Below are positions 18,369-27,108 of a stretch of DNA of 64,000 bases, in pieces. Each line of letters starts with the position of its first letter. The stretch's first letter is position 1. The translations under genes and the position numbers were made by a program. This stretch comes from Chitinophaga pinensis (GTDB lineage: Bacteria > Bacteroidota > Bacteroidia > Chitinophagales > Chitinophagaceae): positions 1,488,001 to 1,552,000 of the forward strand of contig LR632930.1 in assembly GCA_902167325.1 (NCBI GenBank). Direction: 5' to 3'. The notes under the pieces are model-generated. The model worked only from the letters and a program-made list of their open reading frames with translations, was not told where the DNA came from and did not search any database.

Positions 18369-19445
18369 TTACATGACGAAGCCACTGATAGTAATATGGA
18401 TGGAACTGTTAAAGGCATTAGTCAATAAGTAGGCTGATTGCGTGAAAGTACCTTCCTTCGCTGCTTTATAGGTTAGGGTGACCGAAGTTTCTTCTCCCGG
18501 AAGGATGGGCTTCTTAGGCCAGTCGGCCGCGGTGCAGGAGCAGCCTACTTTCATTTCGCGGATAAGGAGGGGCTGCTTGCCGATGTTTTTAATGGTAAAG
18601 GTGGCTTTGGGTTTTTGGTTGCGGTTTACCTCCCCGATGTTGATGGTGGTTTCGTTGATAGCCACATATGGATCGTCGTACTGATCGTAGCCGGGATCAT
18701 TCTGGAACTTCAGCTCTGCGCGCAGTGAGGGGTAGAGGATTGCTTCCAGCGGGCCTTTTCTATTGAGGGCGCTGTCGGCAAAGCGATGTGCCTGCAGGGT
18801 GTCGCCCAGTTTGTGATGCAGTTTGGATAAGAGGTAGTAATTAAAGAAATAGGGTTGTTCCGTTACGGTTTTCTCCAGTCCGGAAAGGGCGCTCTGTAAT
18901 TGGGGCGCTGCTGCATTGTTTTGCAGCGCCATGTACCCGTCGAAGCCCGCGGCCAGTGTGCGTACCAAAGTGTCGTGACCGTATGGCAGTTTGGTTCGGC
19001 TGTGTTTGAAAAGCTCCTGGCTGGCAGGAGCTATCAGCGCTTTTGCCGCCAGATCTTTAATAATTCCCGCGTTACCATGCTTGATAATGGTCAGCAGTTT
19101 GCCTTCGGGGGAGAAAAGGAGGATGATGGGATAGGCTTTTTCATACAACCACTGATCCAGCCACTGCTGGCCGGGTTCCATAGCGTTGAAACGAAACACC
19201 ACATATTTGTCGAGCACTTCCTGAAACGTGTCATAATGTTTGGCGGCAGAGAGGAGTTTGTCGCACGAGGGACAACCTTCATACGTTACCACAGCCATCA
19301 GGTGTTTCTGTTCCCGGGAGGCGGTGTTCAACGCTTCGCGGATAGTGCCGTTATGGATGGTGATTTCACGGGGAGCCTGTGAGCAGGAGAGCTGCATTAG
19401 ACATAGCATTGCAGCTAGTCCATGGAATAGGGACAACATTCTCAT
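18369..19445 (-). CDS. Lipoprotein with thioredoxin-like N-terminus and DUF1573 C-terminus
   Basis: A 358-residue envelope lipoprotein. The lipobox is MQLSC at about residue 21. Residues 40-150 are thioredoxin-like with a CPSC redox pair (YEGCPSCDK) and the strand YPIILLFSPEGK. A helical middle (about 170-240) resembles short TPR-like repeats. The last 100 residues are DUF1573, an ASH/MSP-like beta domain (INIGEVNRNQKPKATFTIKNIGKQPLLI, then GCSCTAADWPK). A role in folding or tethering secreted Cys-rich proteins would fit its position just upstream of two six-cysteine secreted proteins, but this is inference. Confidence 0.85.
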   Translation of the reverse strand: MRMLSLFHGLAAMLCLMQLSCSQAPREITIHNGTIREALNTASREQKHLMAVVTYEGCPSCDKLLSAAKHYDTFQEVLDKYVVFRFNAMEPGQQWLDQWLYEKAYPIILLFSPEGKLLTIIKHGNAGIIKDLAAKALIAPASQELFKHSRTKLPYGHDTLVRTLAAGFDGYMALQNNAAAPQLQSALSGLEKTVTEQPYFFNYYLLSKLHHKLGDTLQAHRFADSALNRKGPLEAILYPSLRAELKFQNDPGYDQYDDPYVAINETTINIGEVNRNQKPKATFTIKNIGKQPLLIREMKVGCSCTAADWPKKPILPGEETSVTLTYKAAKEGTFTQSAYLLTNAFNSSIHITISGFVM

Positions 19446-19770
19446 ATTAGACGGGTTGGTTGGTTTGGTTGGTCGTTTTTCTGAAAAGGAATTGCGTATT
19501 GGGCTGTAAGTTATAATTCGATACTGCGGTAAGACTGCAGTAACAATATTTTCATAATTTACTTATTACCAATTAATTATGAGATAAATTAATGGATGGA
19601 TGTGCTGTAATTAGCAGTGGGCCTGCAAATGAGTTTGAGGCTTTTCGTACAGGTGCATTAACAATAGTGAGGCATTGCCGGAATGAGATTAACATGATTG
19701 TGGCAGATGGATATGAACATAGTTTTTCAGTAGTCCGTTATAGTTGTTTTCACCCCTAAAAATTTATGTT
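19446..19770. promoter_or_regulatory. Divergent promoter region between the DUF1573 lipoprotein and astacin genes
   Basis: No gene in these 325 bp. On the minus-strand side, the leader just before the lipoprotein start carries a repeated ACCAACC motif (complement of 19454-19474). The plus-strand promoter for the astacin gene is at 19698-19727. A partly self-complementary AT-rich stretch (ATTAATT...AAATTAAT) lies near 19572-19592. Confidence 0.5.
19698..19727 (+). promoter_or_regulatory. Bacteroidota-type promoter of the astacin gene
   Basis: TTG (19698-19700) is followed after 19 bp by TAGTTTTT (19720-19727), which matches TAnnTTTG at seven of eight positions. Transcription would begin a few bases downstream, giving a leader of about 35 nt before the ATG at 19771. 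Confidence 0.55.
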
Positions 19771-21240
19771 ATGGCTGCAACACCTGCTGATGTAATCCTC
19801 TGGACATTCCGGAGGATACCCTATAAGTTCGAGAACAATTTTCCTTATAAAGATGAAGTGGAAGAAGCGATGCAGAAATGGACGGACGCTGCGGATGTGT
19901 GGTTTGTGCCTCATACCAATGAATATAATTATGTGCTGATACAATCTTCGGATACCAGCAACAGTGGGGTAGGCATGGAGAATATCGGCAAGCAGATCGT
20001 AAATATCAGTCATGGTTATAAAGCCCTGCACGAGCTGGGCCATACACTGGGCCTTATACATGAACAATGCCGCGACGACCGGGATCAGTTTGTAGATATT
20101 GAATGGTATCATATAGCGCATGGGCAGCAGAACATAAATTTCATCCTTGAGCCGGACAGCGGTAATTTAACCGGGTACGACACGGGTTCCGTCATGCATT
20201 ATCCTGCACCGGCCACTGGCTGGGGAGGTTTTCCCAAAGGGTCTGAAGTATGGACAATGAAGAGCATAAAAGATCCGGATTTGCATTTGGGTGGAGGCGC
20301 AGCGCAGGGCTGGACCAATATGTCTGCCATGGATGAAATGGCCATCCGCAACCTGTATAAAGATGTGCCTGTTCCCATGGGTCCTGAAACCGATCATAGT
20401 ACTTTTAAAGAAGGATTCCAGCAGCAATGTTCATATGCGATTGGCGGGAGAACTTTCTTTTACGCGCATAATAGTGATGATGGGAACTGGTTTATCCGGG
20501 AGCTGATGCCTAAAGGAGAGATGGGTGGGATAACGGATTTCGGTACTACGAAGTTGACCTTTCAAAACGTTTTAACTTTTACCATTGGCGGTAAAACATA
20601 TCTCTTTGGGCAGAACGAAGAAACGCGTTATCATGTAATTCATGAGTTACAGTCTGACGGGAAGCTGGGAGCCGAAACTACCACCAGGCCCTGGCCGGTG
20701 TATTATAAATCAATCGTTTCATATACCATAGGCGGCAGGGTGTTTCTCTTCGGGCAATACGAGGGTACAAGAATATGGTTTATACAGGAAGTGCTGGCAG
20801 GCGGGGTCATAGGGACACAAACTGCTTCCGGCAGTTTTAAATTTTTCTATGATGTACTGTTCACATATTCGGTAGGTGGAAAAGTGTTTTTATTCGGGCA
20901 AAATATGAACGAGCGGAACTGGTTCATCCAGGAGTTGAAAGCTGATGGAAAGCTGGGGACGGAAACAGATAATGATGTATGGAGTAATGCTTACCAGGTG
21001 CAGTTCGGATATAACATCAACGGGCATCAGTATATGTATGGTCAGGATTTGGATTCACATGACTGGTTCATCCGGCAGCTGACTAACGATGGTAAAATGG
21101 GTGAGAAACTGCAGGTTGGGACATGGAAGTACTCGTATGATGTGCAGTTTCCCTTTGTGGTGGGAGGCCAGCAATATTTTTACGGGCAGAACCTGGGCGG
21201 GTTAAATTGGTTTATACAGGAGTTGATTGATGTGTATTGA
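19771..21240 (+). CDS. Astacin-like (M12A) metalloprotease with 48-residue C-terminal repeats
   Basis: Zinc endopeptidase of 489 residues. The catalytic motif is HELGHTLGLIHE, with the Met-turn SVMHYP about 50 residues later. The N-terminus begins almost at the mature astacin start (WTFRRIPYKF), with no signal peptide and no room for an inhibitory propeptide. From residue 216 (20416) come five tandem repeats of exactly 48 residues and a sixth of 34, with the pattern (I/V)GGxxFLFGQN...WFIQEL..DGK(L/M)G. This suggests a beta-propeller or lectin-like module. An upstream in-frame TTG at 19744 adds nine residues; the ATG at 19771 is preferred. A terminator follows at 21263. Its secretion route and target are unknown. 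Confidence 0.88.
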   Translation: MAATPADVILWTFRRIPYKFENNFPYKDEVEEAMQKWTDAADVWFVPHTNEYNYVLIQSSDTSNSGVGMENIGKQIVNISHGYKALHELGHTLGLIHEQCRDDRDQFVDIEWYHIAHGQQNINFILEPDSGNLTGYDTGSVMHYPAPATGWGGFPKGSEVWTMKSIKDPDLHLGGGAAQGWTNMSAMDEMAIRNLYKDVPVPMGPETDHSTFKEGFQQQCSYAIGGRTFFYAHNSDDGNWFIRELMPKGEMGGITDFGTTKLTFQNVLTFTIGGKTYLFGQNEETRYHVIHELQSDGKLGAETTTRPWPVYYKSIVSYTIGGRVFLFGQYEGTRIWFIQEVLAGGVIGTQTASGSFKFFYDVLFTYSVGGKVFLFGQNMNERNWFIQELKADGKLGTETDNDVWSNAYQVQFGYNINGHQYMYGQDLDSHDWFIRQLTNDGKMGEKLQVGTWKYSYDVQFPFVVGGQQYFYGQNLGGLNWFIQELIDVY

Positions 21241-21262
21241 GGTGTTGTGAAATATAAAAACA

Positions 21263-21296
21263 AAATACTCCTGGTGTCGCCGGGAGTATTTGTTTT
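21263..21296 (+). terminator. Rho-independent terminator after the astacin gene
   Basis: A 12-bp stem (21263-21274 with 21280-21291, one G-T wobble) has a 5-nt loop (TGTCG) and is followed by TTTGTTTT. It lies 22 bp past the astacin stop. Confidence 0.85.
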
Positions 21297-21358
21297 ATAA
21301 GGCAGGTAAATGTATAATCGAAGAGACACGGAATGGCCATGTCAAATATAAGAACCGG

Positions 21359-24300
21359 TTACAGTATCTTTTTCAGATCGCGCACGGCATCAGTAAAAGC
21401 TTCGTCGAGGTTGTTGGACAGGGTAATTACCTGCGCTTTCTTAGGTGCAGTGTTGTAAGCGGAAAGCGGTGTGTCTTCCCAAACACAGCTGCGGATAATG
21501 ATAGGTACAACTTTCACAGCGTCAGGGTTTGCATTCTCTTTATCAATGGCATATTTTATTTCGATGTCCCAGATGTAGTCGGTGGCCAGGAAGTCGGAGC
21601 TGACGAGGAAGATGATGATATCCGCCTCTTCCAGTTCCTTTTTGATTTTGCCATCCCACTTTTCGCCGGGCAGTAGTTGCCGGCAATTCCATGTGCTGAT
21701 GCTGCCATTGCGCTTCAGGGCGCTGAGGTGGTTTTCGAATTGCTGCAGATAATGTGCATCGGCTTTGGAATAGGAGATGAATAACTTTTTCATTTTGAGT
21801 TCATTTTTCAGATGGGCGCGGAAGAGTTTCAGGTCGAAGTATTGATCGTTGTAGTGGAAGATCCATTGGTTGGAAGCCTCGGCGGCATGGATCACATCCA
21901 CCGGCACGAAATCTGCGCCGTTGGTAGTTACCGCTTTCTTTACGTTCATATCGAGGGTGAGGCGCTCCAATTCTTCAGTGATCTTTTTGAGCAGGGATTT
22001 ATCTCCGTTCTTGCCCAGTGAATATACATCGATATAGGCTTTAGCCGAGGCTGTAGCATTGATGAAACGGACCATCACGATGCCGTGGGTAAGATCGTCT
22101 TTAATAACGATGCCGTTTTTCCAGTAGTAATATTGTTGACCGTGTTCGTCGCGGAGGGCTTGCTGACCGTAGAGGTGGAAGAACTCCAGGATAATGTGTT
22201 TATGGATGAACCCCTGGAACAGGAACCTGTATGACGGCTGGTGACCATCGTCCAGGAAGATGCTGATGCTTTTGGAGGGCTGTGCCGGAAGGTAGAGCGG
22301 AGCGATGAAGGTGCCTTCCTGAGACGGATGTGGGAAGGCGATCTTGAAATGCTTCATGAGTTCGATGATGGTGGTGCATTCTTCGTCGAACTTTTTCTTT
22401 TTCAGTGCTTTTAAGATGTGGGCCTGATTGAATTTTCCGTTGAGGATATGCAGGCCTTCGAGGATCTCGTATATCTTCTTTAAGACATCATTTTGCCTTA
22501 GGAACACTTTGTCTTTGAGATGTTCGTTGTCAGGGAAGTAGAGGATGAGACCGATGTCGTTGAGGTAGCGGGCATAGCTTTCGGTGTGGGCGATGCTGAA
22601 GTAAAGGGCATTTGTACTTTTTTCGCCTGCGCCAATAACTTCCGGCATGCCTGATATAATGTGGTTGCAGTAGATTCTGAATTCTTTCAACGTCATTTCC
22701 CGCTGATTTTCCTCCACTCCTTTTTCGATAGCAGCTTTAATAGCTCCCCATGTACCGAGGCATTCCCTTGTGGTAATGGGCATATTGTCGATCATTTCAA
22801 AAAGCAGATTCTCGAAATGATCCATGCCCCGCCCTGTTTTAACAGAGATGCTGGCAAAATCAAAGATTGCGGGATATTCGGCATTCAACTGGAGTTGATC
22901 GAGGAAAAACGTGTCTGCCGCCTTTGCTACCTTGCTCTGAGTGATAAGGATGTTTGGTGGTTGTAATACCTTCAATAGGTTCTCCTTTGGGAATGTAATA
23001 TCCAGTTCTTCCAAATTTGCTTCAAAGGACAACATGTGTTCCCTTTCAAACCTAATTGATTTAATTAGGGTGCCATCGGTTCTGAGCGATTTGAATAAGG
23101 CATCATCTTCTTCTGTTAGTCTTTTTTGACTATGATAGGCGATGGATTCCATCCAATAAGGAATAGGAAAGCCCTGGATGGCTACATTTATTTTGGTCTG
23201 GTCTTTCTGCAGCTGTTGAATTTCACGTTCATCGTAATTGTTTGTTTTCTGATTCCAAAGTAGCACATAGGCGGTTTGGCTACTGAAGAATAAATAGTGA
23301 GTGTCGTGATAATACTCCTGTCCTCCAAAGTCGAATATCCGGATATTGTAAGTCCTGTCATTGCGTTTCGGTTGCCAATGTAATATCTCCATCCAGTGCG
23401 TAGAAGGTAACCTGTCGCTCCATTTGCCGGTTATCAGTCTTTCTGCAAGCGATGTTTTCCCGGTATCGCTGTTCCCCACTAATATGATCTTAATGTCATC
23501 ATTTTTAAAAAGTGGAATCCTTACGGACTGTTCCACCTCGTATTGTTGAAAGAAGCTTTCCACAGATTCCATACCCTGCCCGATAACCTGCATGTTTGGG
23601 ACATCCAATGGGTTGTTTGCAATATTGATCGTATTTGGCCGCCATTTAGAATCCGAGATGGTTTTTTCAATTACGATGTCTCTGATATTATAGAGGTTGC
23701 TTATTTTATTTGAATGCAGATCGATGGTTTCTGCATTAGGCGTTTTTATCAGGAAGTCGGCATTATTCAGGAGGTTATTACTTAGATTGAGATGCTTTAG
23801 TGATTTGAGATGGAAATGTGATCTGATATGGGTGATGAAGTTATTGTTTGCAATAAATTCTTCCAGTTTGTTCAGGGAGTTAATATTGAGTATCCCTTTA
23901 ATTTTATTGTTGCTGATATTGAGATACTTTAATTTGTTTAGTTCAAGGAATGGTTCGATAGTTGTAAGGCGTCCTCTGTTAACATGTCCGTCTATTGCCG
24001 CCCAATCGCCGCCAACATTCAATGCTTCAAGGTTTTGTAACTTTCCAATTTCAGCCGGGATATGGAAAATATTATTGCGCATCCCTTTATTGTTGCTATG
24101 TCTTTTCTCGATGAACCCATTTGTGCGGTATGTTCCCCATTCATTACTCAGCATAAGTTCTTTAAGATGAAAGCATTCAAAGAGTTCAGGCAGGAGTGAC
24201 AGGTCAGTGATACTAAGGTTGCCGAGGTCTAACCGGGTATTTTTACTTTTGCGGCAAGCCGATATGCTGTCGCGTGCAGGTTGCAATGATTCATCGATCC

Positions 24301-24790
24301 ATTTTACAATTGCATCTTTTCCTCTTCTGGCTATAGTGGCTGGAGGGTATCTGAGGGGATTGTTTACTGAATTGATTCGTGCCAGATTGATTTCTTTGCA
24401 TTGGTTATACAATGGACTCAGATCAAAAACCCGGTTGTTTGCTATGTTTACATATTTCAGTTGTATCAGACTTCGTAGTGAAGAGATGTCCTCAATGTTG
24501 TTTCTGCCAAGGTCGAGGAAGGTCAGGTCATGAAAACGGGATAAGAATGAGACGTCTGACAGGTTGCAATTACGAAGTATAAGTATCTGTAAGTGGGTTA
24601 AAGAAGTCAGTATTTTAACCGGAACTTCACAGTCTGTCAGGCTCAACATTGTTATTTGCGTGGCACCATTTAATGAGAAGGAATTGGGGTAGTCAGGGAT
24701 TCTTGAAATACCTTCTGTGGTGGGGAAATAAGTAAGGCTGATACCCAGATGCTTTTCAAGCTCTAGTATTATTTTAGGCTTTTTCACCAT
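21359..24790 (-). CDS. LRR-Roc-COR-TIR protein (ROCO family)
   Basis: A 1143-residue multidomain protein. Residues about 30-150 and 185-420 are leucine-rich repeats (LQILILRNCNLSDV, LTFLDLGRNNIEDI, LKYLNISNNKIKG). A Roc GTPase follows from about 430: P-loop GNSDTGKTS, DFGGQ switch II, and a degenerate G4 (ITQSK). The COR dimerisation region covers about 620-980. The C-terminal 145 residues form a TIR domain: KKLFISYSKAD, then LPGEKWDGKI, with the Glu of WDIEI where the NADase catalytic Glu is expected. The plan parallels immune sensors: an LRR detector, a GTPase switch and a TIR effector. No signal peptide or membrane helix is seen, so it is probably cytosolic. It stands alone. A role in anti-phage defence is inferred, not shown. 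Confidence 0.9.
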   Translation of the reverse strand: MVKKPKIILELEKHLGISLTYFPTTEGISRIPDYPNSFSLNGATQITMLSLTDCEVPVKILTSLTHLQILILRNCNLSDVSFLSRFHDLTFLDLGRNNIEDISSLRSLIQLKYVNIANNRVFDLSPLYNQCKEINLARINSVNNPLRYPPATIARRGKDAIVKWIDESLQPARDSISACRKSKNTRLDLGNLSITDLSLLPELFECFHLKELMLSNEWGTYRTNGFIEKRHSNNKGMRNNIFHIPAEIGKLQNLEALNVGGDWAAIDGHVNRGRLTTIEPFLELNKLKYLNISNNKIKGILNINSLNKLEEFIANNNFITHIRSHFHLKSLKHLNLSNNLLNNADFLIKTPNAETIDLHSNKISNLYNIRDIVIEKTISDSKWRPNTINIANNPLDVPNMQVIGQGMESVESFFQQYEVEQSVRIPLFKNDDIKIILVGNSDTGKTSLAERLITGKWSDRLPSTHWMEILHWQPKRNDRTYNIRIFDFGGQEYYHDTHYLFFSSQTAYVLLWNQKTNNYDEREIQQLQKDQTKINVAIQGFPIPYWMESIAYHSQKRLTEEDDALFKSLRTDGTLIKSIRFEREHMLSFEANLEELDITFPKENLLKVLQPPNILITQSKVAKAADTFFLDQLQLNAEYPAIFDFASISVKTGRGMDHFENLLFEMIDNMPITTRECLGTWGAIKAAIEKGVEENQREMTLKEFRIYCNHIISGMPEVIGAGEKSTNALYFSIAHTESYARYLNDIGLILYFPDNEHLKDKVFLRQNDVLKKIYEILEGLHILNGKFNQAHILKALKKKKFDEECTTIIELMKHFKIAFPHPSQEGTFIAPLYLPAQPSKSISIFLDDGHQPSYRFLFQGFIHKHIILEFFHLYGQQALRDEHGQQYYYWKNGIVIKDDLTHGIVMVRFINATASAKAYIDVYSLGKNGDKSLLKKITEELERLTLDMNVKKAVTTNGADFVPVDVIHAAEASNQWIFHYNDQYFDLKLFRAHLKNELKMKKLFISYSKADAHYLQQFENHLSALKRNGSISTWNCRQLLPGEKWDGKIKKELEEADIIIFLVSSDFLATDYIWDIEIKYAIDKENANPDAVKVVPIIIRSCVWEDTPLSAYNTAPKKAQVITLSNNLDEAFTDAVRDLKKIL

Positions 24791-24945
24791 AAAATTTCTG
24801 GATTTGCATGTTTAGTTGGCTAACGGGGAAAAAGGTAAAATAAGGAAAATTTCCAGGAACTGGCTGGTGTACATAAAGGATTACGGGGTGGCATGGTTTT
24901 ATTTGGCACGGGTATGGAGCCCCCAGGGAGTAGGCCGGGGATTAC

Positions 24946-26460
24946 TCAGTTACCCAGAATCCTTTTCAATGCTGCTTTGCTTTCAGGGTTTTCGGGGTTA
25001 ATTTCCAGCGCTTTCCTGTACATAAAGATGGCTTCTTCCCGATGGCCGTTTTTGAATAGCCCCTCTCCGTAACTGTCATATGCATTGTAGCTAAACGGGA
25101 AAAGCAGGGTATTGATTTTAAAGACTTCCAGAGCAAGTTGAGAATGGCCTTCAAAAGTTGCTTCGTATAATAATTGATATCCAAGGAGGTTCATTTGCCC
25201 TTCGTCCAGGTAATAATGTGCGGAATCTGATCGTAGCTGAATCAACCGGCAGAATGCAGGATCTACCCCCTTTTTTACAAGCGCTGAACCGTAGCCTTGT
25301 ACAAGGCTTTTCTTTCGAATAGTGAGTGGTTTATGATCAAGAATGTTCAGTGCATTGAAACCGGTTTGGTATATCCCTTCACTAAAAGCATTATCTAAAA
25401 CAATCACAGCCTTTTTTTGCGTAATGTTCCTCAGGAAAATAGCCACTGCTCCGGGAACACCACCACCATGCCATACGATTTTTCCTGTGGAGGTATCTGC
25501 AAATATGAACCATCCTAATCCATATGATGCCTTACCAAGACCGATATCTGCATTACAGTTTTCCCCGTTATTAAGTCTGGCAGGGGTAAATGCTTCTTCA
25601 AGGGAAGCGGCATTTAGTACCTTGTTACCGTACAGAGCCTGATCAAAACTAAGCAGGTCTTTAGCGCTTGTTACGATATTGCCTTGTCCGGTAAACCCGC
25701 TCAGGTTATAAAGTCTCCAACGGAGTTTTTTGATACTACTTACCTCCTGTGGTTCGGCATCAAAAAGTACTGCATATTGATGGTTGCTCACCCTGTAGGT
25801 ATCTGGCAGCTTCATGGTGTCGGTAAGGATATAAGTATCTACCATCTTTGCCGGTTTGAAAATATGCTTTGTGAGGTAGTCGGGAAAAGTTATGCGGGAA
25901 ACGTGCTCCACCACAAGTGACAGCAGGGCAAAATTTGTGTTGGAGTACTGCCACTTTTCTCCTGGAGTAAATGCGGGGGGCTTCTCCCATAGTTGTAAGG
26001 CGGGAAGAATGTCTTCGTTTGCAAATATTTTCTGCGGGTTTTTATCTACAAGTTTGCCGTACAGCTCATAATCCGGCAGGCCTGAAGTGTGAGACAGTAA
26101 ATGCCTGATAGTGATTGCAGGGTACCGGAACCCGGGCAAATATTTTACAAGTGCATCATCCAGCTTAAGTTTTCCTTTTTCCTTCAATTGCAGTATAGCA
26201 ACAGCCGTAAATATTTTTGCTACGGAACCTATAGAAAACCGGGAACTTCCACTGTTTATCCTTTTTCCGGGGAAATCGGCAAACCCAAAGGATTGTTTGT
26301 AAGTGATATGACCGTTTTCGGCCGCCAGAACATTGCCGTTTAACTGGCCATAGTTATAAACGGATTGAAACAAGCTGTCAAGCCGGTCTGCCGTATTCAT
26401 TTGTGCCATGCTTTTGATTTGTACAAGGACCAGGAGAAGCGAAAAAAGGCTAACTTTCAT
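24946..26460 (-). CDS. Secreted serine hydrolase (beta-lactamase/class C fold) with C-terminal TPR
   Basis: A 504-residue periplasmic or secreted protein of the penicillin-binding-protein-like serine hydrolase family. A signal peptide ends near SMAQM. Catalytic motifs are SVAK (SxxK, within RFSIGSVAKIFTA), YSN (YxN), and HGGG in the third-motif position. The last 80 residues contain a TPR (MYRKALEINPENPES). Such proteins act as peptidases or esterases, and a few as beta-lactamases. A ToxR-like regulator is divergent from it (88 bp between starts) and may control it. Confidence 0.88.
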   Translation of the reverse strand: MKVSLFSLLLVLVQIKSMAQMNTADRLDSLFQSVYNYGQLNGNVLAAENGHITYKQSFGFADFPGKRINSGSSRFSIGSVAKIFTAVAILQLKEKGKLKLDDALVKYLPGFRYPAITIRHLLSHTSGLPDYELYGKLVDKNPQKIFANEDILPALQLWEKPPAFTPGEKWQYSNTNFALLSLVVEHVSRITFPDYLTKHIFKPAKMVDTYILTDTMKLPDTYRVSNHQYAVLFDAEPQEVSSIKKLRWRLYNLSGFTGQGNIVTSAKDLLSFDQALYGNKVLNAASLEEAFTPARLNNGENCNADIGLGKASYGLGWFIFADTSTGKIVWHGGGVPGAVAIFLRNITQKKAVIVLDNAFSEGIYQTGFNALNILDHKPLTIRKKSLVQGYGSALVKKGVDPAFCRLIQLRSDSAHYYLDEGQMNLLGYQLLYEATFEGHSQLALEVFKINTLLFPFSYNAYDSYGEGLFKNGHREEAIFMYRKALEINPENPESKAALKRILGN

Positions 26461-26548
26461 GTATATTGATTTCTGGTAAAAGTAGATGGAAGGTGTTCAT
26501 TTTCAGTAAAATAAAGCTTTAGAAAACCTCAATAAACCTTTGGATTTT

Positions 26549-27103
26549 ATGCCGCACCCCCATAAGGACTTAAAAGAAGGGATTTTTCAAATTAATGGCC
26601 GCTTTTTAATAGATAAGCGCAGGAACGAGATATGGGACAAGGAAAGAAATGAGGGGAACCGGTTAGAACCGCGATTAATGAAATTGTTATGCCTGCTGGC
26701 AGACCGGCGCAACGAAACAGTAACAAGGGAATATATAATAAAAGAGGTCTGGAATGAATATCCCGGAGCTAATGAAGGTCTTAATCAGGCTATATCCTTT
26801 CTCCGTAAACAATTAGATGATGATGGCAAAGAGATGATTAAAACCCTGCCTAAAATTGGATATAGTTTTCACGCCACTATTTCAGGCGTTTCAGAAGATG
26901 TGCCGGACAGGAAACGAAGTTTTAGATGGCTAAAGCCGGTTGCAATTGGCATCCTATCCCTTTGTTTGCTATTATTTATCGTATACTACTTTAATAGAAA
27001 AAGCACTTACATATCACCTGAATATATTAAAGAAGCGGCTGAACTTTCCAGGCTCGATTCTATCCATCAGGCCGAAAGAATGAAGGAATTAAAGGCAAAG
27101 TGA
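26549..27103 (+). CDS. Membrane-anchored ToxR/CadC-like winged-helix regulator
   Basis: A 184-residue protein. Residues 10-110 form an OmpR-type winged helix (EPRLMKLLCLLADRRNETVTREYIIKEVW, then LNQAISFLRKQLDDD and the hairpin IKTLPKIGYSF). A single membrane helix follows (VAIGILSLCLLLFIVYYF) and then a short 35-residue periplasmic tail. The arrangement is that of ToxR/CadC one-component regulators, but the tail is too short for a sensor domain, so a partner may provide sensing. The start is the ATG at 26549; the open frame includes an upstream TTG at 26540. It is divergent from the serine hydrolase and convergent (5 bp) with the SRPBCC gene. Confidence 0.85.
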   Translation: MPHPHKDLKEGIFQINGRFLIDKRRNEIWDKERNEGNRLEPRLMKLLCLLADRRNETVTREYIIKEVWNEYPGANEGLNQAISFLRKQLDDDGKEMIKTLPKIGYSFHATISGVSEDVPDRKRSFRWLKPVAIGILSLCLLLFIVYYFNRKSTYISPEYIKEAAELSRLDSIHQAERMKELKAK

Positions 27104-27108
27104 TTTAA

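Noticed and set aside
21359..24790. Classifying the TIR protein as a STAND/NLR
   Set aside because: The nucleotide-binding module is a Roc GTPase with a COR region, not a NACHT or NB-ARC ATPase.
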